64,000 bases of DNA from Dryocola sp036489025 (GTDB lineage: Bacteria > Pseudomonadota > Gammaproteobacteria > Enterobacterales > Enterobacteriaceae), in NCBI GenBank assembly GCA_036489025.1, contig DASXGN010000006.1:1-64000 (forward strand). Reading direction: 5' to 3'. The notes under the pieces were generated by a model, which worked only from the letters and a program-made list of their open reading frames with translations, was not told where the DNA came from and did not search any database. Positions 8,195-16,987 of this stretch are shown in pieces. Every line of letters begins with the position of its first letter. Position 1 is the stretch's first letter. The translations under genes and the position numbers were made by a program.

Positions 8195-9568
8195 TTAAAT
8201 CAGCCGGGCTTTGGCCTCTTCGATCGCCTGAGCAACCTGCGCTGGCGAGACACCACCTTTAGCGGCACGCTTAACAAGGCAGGATTGCAGGGAGAGGATC
8301 GAATATACATCGTCCCCGATAACCGCACTGAATTTTTGCAGGTCGACAAGCGTCAGAGCTTCCAGAGCTTTACCCTGACGAATAGCTTCTACCACCGCTT
8401 CACCGACAATGTGGTGCGCTTCACGGAATGGAACGCCTTTGGCCACCAGATAATCCGCAAGCTCGGTCGCATTGGCGTAGCCCTGCTCGGCCGCCTCTTT
8501 ACAGCGCGGGCGCTTCACCTGAATACCGTCCAGCACCAGCACCGACATATGCAGACAGTCCAGCCAGGTATCGAGCGCGTCGAACAGACCTTCTTTATCT
8601 TCCTGCATATCTTTGTTGTAGGCGAGCGGCAATCCTTTGAGGGTCATCATCATGCCGGTCAGCGCGCCCTGCACGCGGCCACACTTGCCACGGATTAATT
8701 CCAGCGCATCCGGGTTTTTCTTCTGCGGCATCAGCGAGGAGCCAGAAGTCACGCGATCGGACAGCTCCACGAAGCCCGCTTCACCGGTATTGAAGAAGAT
8801 CAGGTCTTCCGCAAAGCGCGACAGATGAACCATGCCGATGGAGGCGTTAGATAACAGTTCAAGTACGTGATCGCGGTCGGACACGCTGTCCAGGCTGTTG
8901 CGCGTGGCAGAGGCAAAACCTAACCATCCCGCTAACTGCTCGCGATCGATTTCATAGGCTGTGCCCGCCAGCGCGCCGCTGCCCAAAGGGCTAACGTCCA
9001 GACGCTCCAGCGTGCTCTGCAAACGGCTTTCGTCACGGGCAAGCATTTCAACGTAGGCCAGACACCAGTGGGCAAACGTCACCGGCTGCGCGCGCTGCAG
9101 GTGCGTATAGCCCGGCATCACCGCGTCCTGATTGTTCTGCGCAGTTTCCACCAGCGCCTGCTGCACCTGACGGGTCGCCGCCAGCAGCTCGCTGATTTGC
9201 ATTTTGCACCATAGTTTCAGATCGGTAGCGACCTGATCGTTACGGCTACGGCCAGTGTGGAGCTTTTTACCCAGCGCACCGACTTTGTCGATAAGCTTGC
9301 CCTCCACCCAGCTGTGAATATCTTCCGCGTCGCTTTCAAGAATGGCCTGCGGATTGGCCTGCACTTCTTCAAGCAGCACGTTCAGCGCCTGCTCAAGCTC
9401 ATCCTGCTCTGCCTGCGTGATAACACCGACGGTAACCAGCGCTTTGGACCAGGCGACAGAACCCACGATATCCTGCTCGGCCAGGCGGTAGTCAAAGCGC
9501 AATGAATCATTGAACTGTTTGAACCGCTGGTCTGCTGCCTGAGTAAAACGTCCACCCCAAAGTGCCAT
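8195..9568 (-). CDS. argH: Argininosuccinate lyase ArgH
   Basis: ArgH splits argininosuccinate into arginine and fumarate, the last step of arginine synthesis. Its 457 residues equal the E. coli length. The superfamily signature GSSLMPQKKNPD with the catalytic serine loop, and the HTGRSRNDQVATD motif, are intact. It is the last gene of the leftward argC-argB-argG-argH cluster and lies 75 bp after argG, with a hairpin in between. Confidence 0.96.
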   Translation of the reverse strand: MALWGGRFTQAADQRFKQFNDSLRFDYRLAEQDIVGSVAWSKALVTVGVITQAEQDELEQALNVLLEEVQANPQAILESDAEDIHSWVEGKLIDKVGALGKKLHTGRSRNDQVATDLKLWCKMQISELLAATRQVQQALVETAQNNQDAVMPGYTHLQRAQPVTFAHWCLAYVEMLARDESRLQSTLERLDVSPLGSGALAGTAYEIDREQLAGWLGFASATRNSLDSVSDRDHVLELLSNASIGMVHLSRFAEDLIFFNTGEAGFVELSDRVTSGSSLMPQKKNPDALELIRGKCGRVQGALTGMMMTLKGLPLAYNKDMQEDKEGLFDALDTWLDCLHMSVLVLDGIQVKRPRCKEAAEQGYANATELADYLVAKGVPFREAHHIVGEAVVEAIRQGKALEALTLVDLQKFSAVIGDDVYSILSLQSCLVKRAAKGGVSPAQVAQAIEEAKARLI

Positions 9569-9597
9569 AGTCGTGCTCCATAAAATTAACTTTATTA

Positions 9598-9636
9598 CCT
9601 GATAAGGCGGGCAGGCAGAGCGCCACCCGCCGTCAA
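9598..9636. repeat. Hairpin, possible degenerate REP element, between argG and argH
   Basis: The spacer holds CCTGATAAGGCGGG followed 14 bases later by CCCGCC, which pairs with GGCGGG. The CCTGATAAGGCG part resembles the arm of enterobacterial REP sequences. There is no T run, so it is more likely to be an RNA-stabilising or translation-uncoupling hairpin than a terminator. Confidence 0.45.
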
Positions 9637-9643
9637 ACGCTAA

Positions 9644-10861
9644 TTACTTCTTCAGCTCATTTAAAGCGCGAATACGAGAAGACAGCGAGAACAGACGGAT
9701 AAAGCCGCCCGCGTGGCTGTGGTCGTACACTTCATCTTCGCCGAAGGTGGCAAACTCTTCGCTGTACAGGCTGTTCGGGGACTTTTTCTGCACCGCCGTA
9801 ACCTGACCTTTATAGAGTTGAAGCACCACTTCACCATTCACCTCTTCGGCCAGCGACTCGGCGGAGGCCTGCAGAGATTTACGCAGGGGCGCAAACCAGC
9901 GGCCATCGTAAACCACGTAGGACATTTCCAGGCCCAGCTGCTCGCGCCATTTGAAGCTATCGCGATCCAGCACCAGCTGCTCAACGCCGCGCAGCGCAGC
10001 CATCATGATGGTGCCTCCCGGCGTTTCATAGCAGCCGCGAGACTTAATCCCCACCAGACGGTTTTCGACAATATCGATACGGCCAATGCCGTGCTTAGAG
10101 CCGATCGCATTCAGCGTTTCCAGGCACTTGAACGGGCTCATTGTTTCGCCGTTAACCGCGACAACTTTGCCCTGCTTAACGGTGACAGTAACCTGCTCGG
10201 CCTGGTCAGGTGCTTCCTGCGGATCGACGGTCCAGACCCAGCAGTCTTTGTTCGGGGCATTCCATGGGCTTTCCAGCACGCCGCCTTCGGTAGAGATGTG
10301 CCAGGCATTTTCGTCACGGCTGTAGATTTTTTCGAGCGATGCGGTTGTCGGGATATCACGCTCTTTCAGATAGTCGAGCAGCGCTTCACGGGAACGCAGA
10401 TTCCACTCGCGCCACGGCGCAACGACTTTAAGATGCGGAGCCAGCGCCGCCCAGGTGGACTCGAAACGAACCTGATCGTTTCCTTTGCCGGTCGCGCCGT
10501 GGCACAGCGCATCCGCACCCACTTTCTTCGCCACGTCTACCAGCGCTTTAGCGATCAATGGACGCGCCATAGAGGTACCCAGCAGATAGCTGCCTTCGTA
10601 CAGCGCACCCGTTTGCAAAACCGGATAAACATAATCGCTGATGAACTCTTCACGCGCATCCACGACGTAACATTCGGTTGCACCGGAGCGCAGGGCTTTT
10701 TGCTCTACGCCTTTCAGATCGTCTCGATCCTGGCCGATATCCACCACGCAGGCGACAACTTCACAGCCGCCGTAGTTTTCTTTCAGCCACGGAATGATGG
10801 CCGAAGTGTCCAGGCCGCCGGAGTAGGCGAGAACAATTTTTTTGATGCCGTGATTTTGCAT
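9644..10861 (-). CDS. argG: Argininosuccinate synthase (short, type 1) ArgG
   Basis: ArgG joins citrulline and aspartate with ATP to form argininosuccinate. The N-terminal PP-loop AYSGGLDTSA, the GATGKGNDQVRFE motif and the C-terminal synthase domain are clear. At 405 residues it belongs to the shorter type, unlike the 447-residue E. coli ArgG, which is encoded elsewhere. The ATG at 10861 gives MQNHGIKKIVLAYSGG and follows AAGGA; a TTG 15 bases upstream is an unlikely alternative. Its place between argB and argH, as in Yersinia- or Serratia-like arg clusters, makes one transcript for most of the pathway. Confidence 0.95.
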   Translation of the reverse strand: MQNHGIKKIVLAYSGGLDTSAIIPWLKENYGGCEVVACVVDIGQDRDDLKGVEQKALRSGATECYVVDAREEFISDYVYPVLQTGALYEGSYLLGTSMARPLIAKALVDVAKKVGADALCHGATGKGNDQVRFESTWAALAPHLKVVAPWREWNLRSREALLDYLKERDIPTTASLEKIYSRDENAWHISTEGGVLESPWNAPNKDCWVWTVDPQEAPDQAEQVTVTVKQGKVVAVNGETMSPFKCLETLNAIGSKHGIGRIDIVENRLVGIKSRGCYETPGGTIMMAALRGVEQLVLDRDSFKWREQLGLEMSYVVYDGRWFAPLRKSLQASAESLAEEVNGEVVLQLYKGQVTAVQKKSPNSLYSEEFATFGEDEVYDHSHAGGFIRLFSLSSRIRALNELKK

Positions 10862-10900
10862 TTTCTTTTCCTTCAAATACTTTTCTAAACCAGGCCTGAA

Positions 10901-11677
10901 CTAAGCCAGAATCCGGGTGCCAATTGCCACGCCGTTGAATAAAGAGGGGAGCTGATCCGCATGGCGCCAGGAGGCAATGTCCACCGGGCGACCCAGCGTG
11001 CGCGCAGCATCCAGCGCCGCGTTTACTTTCACAACCATCCCGTCGGTAATGATGCCCTGCTGGATAAGCTGCTCGGCTTTGGCCGCCGTCATCTCAGCAA
11101 TGCGCTGTCCTTTACCGTCGAGAATGCCGCTTACGTCTGAGAGCAAAATAAGATCTGCGCCCAGGGTTGCCGCCAGCGCCGTTGCCGCCTGGTCAGCATT
11201 CACATTCATCAATTCGCCTTCGGCCGTGACGCCGATTGAGCTGACGATGGGCAGGAAGCCGCCCGCAAGCAAAGAATCAATCAGCTTAGCAGAGCCTGGC
11301 AATGCCCGACCGACATGGCCCAGCTCTTCGTCGAGCCTGGTGACCGTCACGCTGTCGCCGTCGCCCAGGCACAGACCGACACCGTTGATACCGTGTTTCT
11401 TTGCCCAGGCCAGCAGCGTCTTGTTCGCCGTTCCCGCCAGCGCCCCGGTGATGATGTCAATCTGGTCTGCAGGCGTGACGCGCAGGCCATTTTTCTTTTT
11501 CACCGGCAGCGAGAGCTTCTTCATTAGCTCGTCGACCAGACAGCCGCCGCCATGAACGATCACCAGCGGGCGCTGATGGGACTGGCGATAGTTGACCAGC
11601 GCGGTAAACAGGCGCGCCAGCGCCTCTTCGCTATCCAGCAGTACGCCACCTAATTTGATAATTAACGGATTCATCAT
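10901..11677 (-). CDS. argB: N-acetylglutamate kinase ArgB
   Basis: ArgB phosphorylates N-acetylglutamate, the second step of arginine synthesis. The 258-residue product has the amino acid kinase motifs IIKLGGVLL at the N-terminus, VHGGGCLVDE and NVNADQAATALA. The start MMNPLII at 11677 is that of E. coli; the frame stays open 16 codons further but overlaps argC. It follows argC by 16 bp and precedes argG by 39 bp. Confidence 0.96.
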   Translation of the reverse strand: MMNPLIIKLGGVLLDSEEALARLFTALVNYRQSHQRPLVIVHGGGCLVDELMKKLSLPVKKKNGLRVTPADQIDIITGALAGTANKTLLAWAKKHGINGVGLCLGDGDSVTVTRLDEELGHVGRALPGSAKLIDSLLAGGFLPIVSSIGVTAEGELMNVNADQAATALAATLGADLILLSDVSGILDGKGQRIAEMTAAKAEQLIQQGIITDGMVVKVNAALDAARTLGRPVDIASWRHADQLPSLFNGVAIGTRILA

Positions 11678-11693
11678 GTCACCCGGCTGTCGG

Positions 11694-12698
11694 TTAAATA
11701 AGAGACTGCGTTTCGGCAAAGCCAAAACGAATATTCAGGCACTGCACGGCCTGCGCCGACGCACCTTTTAATAAATTGTCCTCGGCTGCGACGACAATCA
11801 GATGCTGGTCCTGCACGGCAAAGCCAATATCGCAAAACGGCAGGCCAACCACATTCTTCAACGCCGGCACGCCTTTGTCATACAGGCGCACCAGCGGTTT
11901 GTTGCGGTAAGCCTGGTTAAACGCTTCGGCAACCTGCTGCTGCGTAACGCCGGCGTTCAGGCGACAGGTAATCGTCGCCAGAATGCCACGCGGGAAGTTG
12001 CCCAGATGCGGAGTAAAAATTACCGGCGTACCAAGATGAGTGGCTATCTCTGGCTGATGACGATGATTAAAGATGCCGTACGGTTGCAGGCTAACTTCGC
12101 AGAAGCTGTTTGAGATAGCCGCCTTACGCCCTGCACCGCTCACGCCGCTGGTTGCGTTGATCACCGGCCACTGGTTTACATCCAGCAGGCCTGCGTCAAG
12201 CAGCGGCTTAAGCGCAAGCTGGGAAGCCGTCGGGTAGCAGCCCGGCACGGAGATCAGATTCGTTTCTTTTAATGCATCGAATTGCCATTCGGCCAGACCG
12301 TAAACCGCTTTCTCAAGCAGCTCCGGGTGCTTGTGTGAGAAACCGTAGTAGCGCTGATAAAAATCAGCGTCGTTGACGCGGAACGCACCGGATAAATCGA
12401 TAACCACGCAGCCCGCGGCCAAAAACTGCGGTGCGAGGTCATGGCTGACTTCGTGAGCCGTCGCCAGGAACACCACATCGACGCCGCTGGTGAATTCGCT
12501 GATGTCAGACATCGCCTGTAACGGCATGTCCACAATACCTTTTAACTGTGGATGCAAATCAGATATCAATTTTCCTGCATCTGAACTTTGCGCTGAAACC
12601 GTCAATGCGGTTATGTTCATATGAGGATGGCGATTCAAATAGGTTACAAGCTCTGCGCCTGCATAACCGCTGGCACCAACAATCAGCGTATTCAACAT
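11694..12698 (-). CDS. argC: N-acetyl-gamma-glutamyl-phosphate reductase ArgC
   Basis: ArgC reduces N-acetylglutamyl phosphate with NADPH to the semialdehyde. The 334-residue length equals E. coli ArgC. The nucleotide-binding VGASGYAGAELV and the catalytic cysteine in SVPGCYPTA are present. It is the first gene of the leftward arg operon and faces argE across an operator with ARG boxes. Confidence 0.96.
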   Translation of the reverse strand: MLNTLIVGASGYAGAELVTYLNRHPHMNITALTVSAQSSDAGKLISDLHPQLKGIVDMPLQAMSDISEFTSGVDVVFLATAHEVSHDLAPQFLAAGCVVIDLSGAFRVNDADFYQRYYGFSHKHPELLEKAVYGLAEWQFDALKETNLISVPGCYPTASQLALKPLLDAGLLDVNQWPVINATSGVSGAGRKAAISNSFCEVSLQPYGIFNHRHQPEIATHLGTPVIFTPHLGNFPRGILATITCRLNAGVTQQQVAEAFNQAYRNKPLVRLYDKGVPALKNVVGLPFCDIGFAVQDQHLIVVAAEDNLLKGASAQAVQCLNIRFGFAETQSLI

Positions 12699-12818
12699 CT
12701 GGGCTGTTCACCTTCTTACGTCGTGTCTGCTCAGGGGAAAGCTTTGCTGCTATCACCCACGTTCGCGAGCGTGGTTTTATTCACCGGAACGCTTAATTGT
12801 TCCCTTACGCTCAACGTT

Positions 12819-12861
12819 ATTGTATTTTTATTCATAATTACTGCATGAATATTGATACTAT
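12819..12861. promoter_or_regulatory. ArgR operator (ARG boxes) between argC and argE
   Basis: Two adjacent sequences fit the ARG-box pattern TGAAT-N4-ATTCA imperfectly: 12819-12836 (TGTATTTTTATTCA core) and 12844-12861 (TGAATATTGATACT core). From memory the stretch is almost identical to the E. coli argE/argCBH control region, where hexameric ArgR with arginine represses both divergent promoters. Confidence 0.85.
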
Positions 12862-12883
12862 CCTAACCTAAGGCCTGTCAACA

Positions 12884-14035
12884 GTGAAGATGAAATTACC
12901 GCCTTTTATCGAGATTTACCGCGCGTTAATCGCGACACCTTCCATCAGCGCCACCGACAGTGCGCTGGACCAAAGCAATGAGTCTTTAATCAATTTGCTG
13001 GCGGGCTGGTTCCGCGACCTGGGGTTTAACGTCGAAGTGCAGGCCGTGCCGGGCACCCGCAATAAATTCAATATGCTGGCCAGCACCGGAACCGGCGCAG
13101 GCGGGCTGCTGTTGGCGGGCCATACCGATACCGTGCCGTTTGACGATGGGCGCTGGACGCGCGACCCGTTCACCCTGACAGAGCATGAAAACAAACTTTA
13201 CGGGCTCGGCACCGCCGACATGAAAGGCTTCTTCGCTTTTATTCTTGATGCGCTACGCGATGTTGACGTGAGCACGCTTAAAAAGCCGCTTTACATTCTG
13301 GCGACGGCGGATGAAGAAACCACGATGGCAGGTGCACGTTACTTCTCGGAAACCACAACATTACGCCCGGATTGCGCAATCATCGGTGAACCAACCTCTT
13401 TGCAGCCTGTCCGCGCACATAAAGGCCATATCTCGAACGCCATCAGAATTCTTGGCCAGTCGGGCCATTCAAGCGATCCGGCACGCGGCGTCAACGCCAT
13501 CGAACTGATGCACGATGCCATCGGCCATATCATGGCGCTGAAAAACACGTTGAAGGATCGCTACCATCACGATGCCTTCACCGTCCCTTATCCAACGCTA
13601 AACCTCGGGCATATTAACGGCGGCGATGCGGCAAACCGCATTTGCGCCTGCTGTGAGCTACATATGGATATCCGCCCGCTTCCGGGCCTGACATTAAACG
13701 ATCTTAACAGTCTGCTGAATGAAGCGCTGGAGCCGGTTAGCCAGAAGTGGCCTGGCCGGCTGACGATCTCGGAACTTCATCCACCGATTCCCGGCTACGA
13801 GTGTGCGAAGGACCATCAGCTGGTGCAGGTCGTTGAGAAGCTGTTGGGGGTGCAAACCGAAGTGGTGAACTACTGCACCGAAGCTCCTTTTATTCAGACC
13901 CTGTGCCCGACGCTGGTTTTAGGACCGGGCTCCATCAACCAGGCACACCAGCCGGATGAATATATTGAGACGCGCTTTATCGAGCCAACTCGCAAACTCA
14001 TCACGCAGGTCGTGCAGCATTTTTGCTTCCATTGA
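12884..14035 (+). CDS. argE: Acetylornithine deacetylase ArgE
   Basis: ArgE removes the acetyl group from N-acetylornithine to give ornithine. It is an M20-family metalloenzyme: the metal-ligand motifs LAGHTDTVP and GTADMKG, the catalytic glutamates in ATADEETT and the IIGEP motif are visible. The GTG at 12884 gives 383 residues, exactly the E. coli length; an ATG six bases downstream is the alternative. It is divergent from argCBGH and shares their ArgR control. Confidence 0.95.
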   Translation: MKMKLPPFIEIYRALIATPSISATDSALDQSNESLINLLAGWFRDLGFNVEVQAVPGTRNKFNMLASTGTGAGGLLLAGHTDTVPFDDGRWTRDPFTLTEHENKLYGLGTADMKGFFAFILDALRDVDVSTLKKPLYILATADEETTMAGARYFSETTTLRPDCAIIGEPTSLQPVRAHKGHISNAIRILGQSGHSSDPARGVNAIELMHDAIGHIMALKNTLKDRYHHDAFTVPYPTLNLGHINGGDAANRICACCELHMDIRPLPGLTLNDLNSLLNEALEPVSQKWPGRLTISELHPPIPGYECAKDHQLVQVVEKLLGVQTEVVNYCTEAPFIQTLCPTLVLGPGSINQAHQPDEYIETRFIEPTRKLITQVVQHFCFH

Positions 14036-14046
14036 AAAATAGTGGC

Positions 14047-14070
14047 TAAAGGGGTTTTTGCCCCTTTTTC
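14047..14070 (+). terminator. argE terminator
   Basis: An AAAGGGG/CCCCTTT stem with a short T-rich loop is followed by a T run, 12 bp after the argE stop. Confidence 0.8.
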
Positions 14071-14272
14071 CACTGCCAATATGAGTATTCTTATAAGAAT
14101 TACTTATGTGCGAAGTTAGTCATTAAATTTCATAAATTGTCGGTATTTATTCGTTTGCTGAAACGATTTCGTAGCAATTGACGAACGGTTTCAGACGTGG
14201 CTTTATAAAGGCGGTGTTGAACCTTCACGGGTGAAATTTAATTACATAGAAGATTGGGTGTCTGGGGTCATA

Positions 14273-16924
14273 ATGAACGAACAGTATTCCGCTTTGCGAA
14301 GTAATGTCAGTATGCTCGGCAAATTGCTCGGCGATACCATCAAGGATGCGTTAGGCGAAAACATCCTCGACCGGGTAGAAACAATCCGTAAATTATCAAA
14401 GTCGTCACGGGCGGGTAATGAAGCCAACCGTCAGGAATTGCTCACCACGTTACAGAATCTGTCCAATGACGAACTGCTTCCCGTAGCCCGTGCGTTCAGC
14501 CAGTTTCTGAACCTGGCCAACACCGCCGAGCAGTACCACAGCATTTCCGCCAACGGCGAAGCCGCCAGCAATCCCGAAGTTATCGCGAAAACCCTGCAAA
14601 AATTAAAAGATCGGCCGGATATCAGCGAAGCGGCCATTCGTGACGCGGTGGAATCACTCTCCCTGGAATTAGTGCTCACCGCACACCCAACAGAAATCAC
14701 CCGTCGCACCCTTATTCATAAGCTTGTAGAAGTGAACAGCTGCCTGAAGCAGCTCGATCACAGCGATATCGCCGACTACGAGCGCAATCAAATTATGCGC
14801 CGCCTGCGCCAGCTGGTTGCCCAGGCGTGGCACACGGACGAAATCCGTAAGCATCGCCCTTCCCCGGTCGACGAGGCCAAGTGGGGCTTTGCGGTTGTGG
14901 AAAATAGCCTGTGGGAAGGCGTTCCAAACTATCTCCGCGAGCTGAATGAACAGCTCGAAGCCAACCTGAACTACAAATTGCCGGTCGATTTCGTCCCGGT
15001 ACGCTTCACTTCCTGGATGGGTGGCGACCGCGACGGCAACCCGAACGTGACCGCCGACATTACCCGCCACGTGCTGCTGCTCAGCCGCTGGAAAGCCACC
15101 GACCTGTTCCTGCGCGATATTCAGGTGCTGATCTCCGAGCTGTCGATGGTGGAATGCACGCCTGAGCTGAGCGAACTGGCCGGCCCGGATGCTTCTCAGG
15201 AACCGTATCGCTGCATCATGAAAGGCCTGCGCCAGCAGCTGCTGTCAACTCAGGCCTGGCTGGAAGCGCGCCTGAAAGGCCAGCGCCTGCCGAAGCCAGA
15301 AGGTTTGCTGACCCAGAACGAACAGCTCTGGGACCCGCTGTATGCCTGTTATGAATCGCTCCAGGCCTGCGGTATGGGCATCATCGCCAACGGTCAGCTG
15401 CTCGACACTCTGCGCCGCGTGAAAAGCTTCGGCGTGCCGCTGGTACGCATTGACGTTCGTCAGGAAAGCACCCGCCATACCGAGGCGCTGGGCGAAATGA
15501 CCCGCTATCTCGGGATCGGCGATTATGAAAGCTGGTCAGAAGCGGACAAACAGGCCTTCCTGATCCGCGAGCTAAATTCGAAACGTCCGCTGCTGCCGCG
15601 CCAGTGGGAGCCGAGCGACGACACCCGCGAGGTGCTGGAAACCTGCAAAGTCGTGGCCGAAGCGCCGCGTGGTTCTATCGCCGCCTACGTCATTTCGATG
15701 GCAAAAACGCCGTCCGACGTGCTTGCCGTTCACCTGCTGCTGAAAGAAGCAGGCTGCACCTTCGCCCTGCCGGTCGCACCGCTGTTCGAAACGCTGGACG
15801 ACCTGAACAACGCCGACGATGTCATGACGCAGCTGCTGAACATCGACTGGTACCGCGGCTTTATTCAAGGCAAGCAGATGGTCATGATTGGCTATTCTGA
15901 CTCCGCGAAAGACGCAGGCGTAATGGCCGCATCCTGGGCGCAGTATCAGGCGCAGGACGCGTTGATTAAAACCTGTGAAAAAGCGGGTATTACGCTGACC
16001 CTGTTCCACGGACGCGGCGGCTCAATTGGCCGTGGCGGCGCACCTGCACACGCTGCGCTACTGTCCCAGCCGCCAGGAAGCCTCAAGGGTGGCCTGCGTG
16101 TTACCGAACAGGGCGAAATGATTCGCTTTAAATACGGCCTGCCGGAAATCACTATCAGCAGCCTGTCGCTCTACACCAGCGCCATTCTGGAAGCGAACCT
16201 GCTGCCACCGCCGGAGCCGAAGAAAGAGTGGAAAGATATCATGGAGGATTTATCCGCTACCTCCTGCGATATGTATCGCGGCTATATTCGCGAGAACAAA
16301 GACTTCGTCCCTTACTTCCGCTCTGCGACGCCTGAGCTCGAGCTGGGTAAATTGCCGCTTGGCTCACGCCCGGCAAAACGTCGTCCGAACGGCGGCGTGG
16401 AGTCGCTGCGCGCCATCCCATGGATTTTCGCCTGGACGCAAAACCGCCTGATGCTGCCAGCCTGGCTGGGAGCCGGTGCCGCGCTGCAAAAAGTGGTGGA
16501 AGATGGCAAGCAGGACGAGCTGGAAACCATGTGCCGCGACTGGCCATTCTTCTCTACCCGTCTGGGCATGCTGGAGATGGTGTTTGCCAAAGCGGACCTC
16601 TGGCTGGCCGAGTACTACGACCAGCGCCTGGTGAAGCCCGAGCTGTGGAAGCTGGGTGAGCAGCTGCGTAACCAGCTGGCCGCGGATATCAAAGTCGTGC
16701 TGGATATCGCCAACGATTCACACCTGATGGAAGATCTGCCGTGGATTGCCGAATCCATCACCCTGCGTAACATCTACACCGATCCGCTGAACGTCTTGCA
16801 GGCAGAGCTGCTGCACCGCTCCCGCCAGTCGGAAGAAAAAGGTAAAGAGCCCGATGCGCAGGTTGAACAAGCGCTAATGGTCACCATCGCGGGCGTTGCT
16901 GCCGGGATGCGTAACACCGGCTAA
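14273..16924 (+). CDS. ppc: Phosphoenolpyruvate carboxylase Ppc
   Basis: Ppc carboxylates phosphoenolpyruvate to oxaloacetate and refills the citric acid cycle. The 883-residue length equals the E. coli enzyme. The catalytic histidine motif LVLTAHPTEITRR, the GGDRDGNPNVT motif, the flexible GRGGSIGRGGAP loop and the C-terminal MRNTG are intact. The ATG at 14273 gives MNEQYSALRSN as in E. coli. A TTGACG (14178) and TTATAA pair upstream may be the promoter, though the spacing is longer than ideal. Confidence 0.97.
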   Translation: MNEQYSALRSNVSMLGKLLGDTIKDALGENILDRVETIRKLSKSSRAGNEANRQELLTTLQNLSNDELLPVARAFSQFLNLANTAEQYHSISANGEAASNPEVIAKTLQKLKDRPDISEAAIRDAVESLSLELVLTAHPTEITRRTLIHKLVEVNSCLKQLDHSDIADYERNQIMRRLRQLVAQAWHTDEIRKHRPSPVDEAKWGFAVVENSLWEGVPNYLRELNEQLEANLNYKLPVDFVPVRFTSWMGGDRDGNPNVTADITRHVLLLSRWKATDLFLRDIQVLISELSMVECTPELSELAGPDASQEPYRCIMKGLRQQLLSTQAWLEARLKGQRLPKPEGLLTQNEQLWDPLYACYESLQACGMGIIANGQLLDTLRRVKSFGVPLVRIDVRQESTRHTEALGEMTRYLGIGDYESWSEADKQAFLIRELNSKRPLLPRQWEPSDDTREVLETCKVVAEAPRGSIAAYVISMAKTPSDVLAVHLLLKEAGCTFALPVAPLFETLDDLNNADDVMTQLLNIDWYRGFIQGKQMVMIGYSDSAKDAGVMAASWAQYQAQDALIKTCEKAGITLTLFHGRGGSIGRGGAPAHAALLSQPPGSLKGGLRVTEQGEMIRFKYGLPEITISSLSLYTSAILEANLLPPPEPKKEWKDIMEDLSATSCDMYRGYIRENKDFVPYFRSATPELELGKLPLGSRPAKRRPNGGVESLRAIPWIFAWTQNRLMLPAWLGAGAALQKVVEDGKQDELETMCRDWPFFSTRLGMLEMVFAKADLWLAEYYDQRLVKPELWKLGEQLRNQLAADIKVVLDIANDSHLMEDLPWIAESITLRNIYTDPLNVLQAELLHRSRQSEEKGKEPDAQVEQALMVTIAGVAAGMRNTG

Positions 16925-16944
16925 CCGTTCAGAAAGGCATAACA

Positions 16945-16977
16945 AAAAAACCCCGCTTCGGCGGGGTTTTGTTTTTT
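16945..16977 (+). terminator. ppc terminator, possibly bidirectional
   Basis: A perfect 10-bp stem AAAACCCCGC/GCGGGGTTTT with a TTCG tetraloop is followed by GTTTTTT. The A run on the other side also suits the end of the leftward TraF-like gene. Confidence 0.92.
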
Positions 16978-16987
16978 GCGTTCTCGA

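Noticed and set aside
7985..8698. 237-codon plus-strand frame running from oxyS into argH
   Set aside because: It covers the OxyS RNA and the antisense strand of argH; the coding appearance comes from argH codon bias.
9713..10888. Long 391-codon plus-strand frame opposite argG
   Set aside because: It mirrors the codon bias of argG on the opposite strand; its translation is histidine- and phenylalanine-rich without motifs, typical of a shadow frame.
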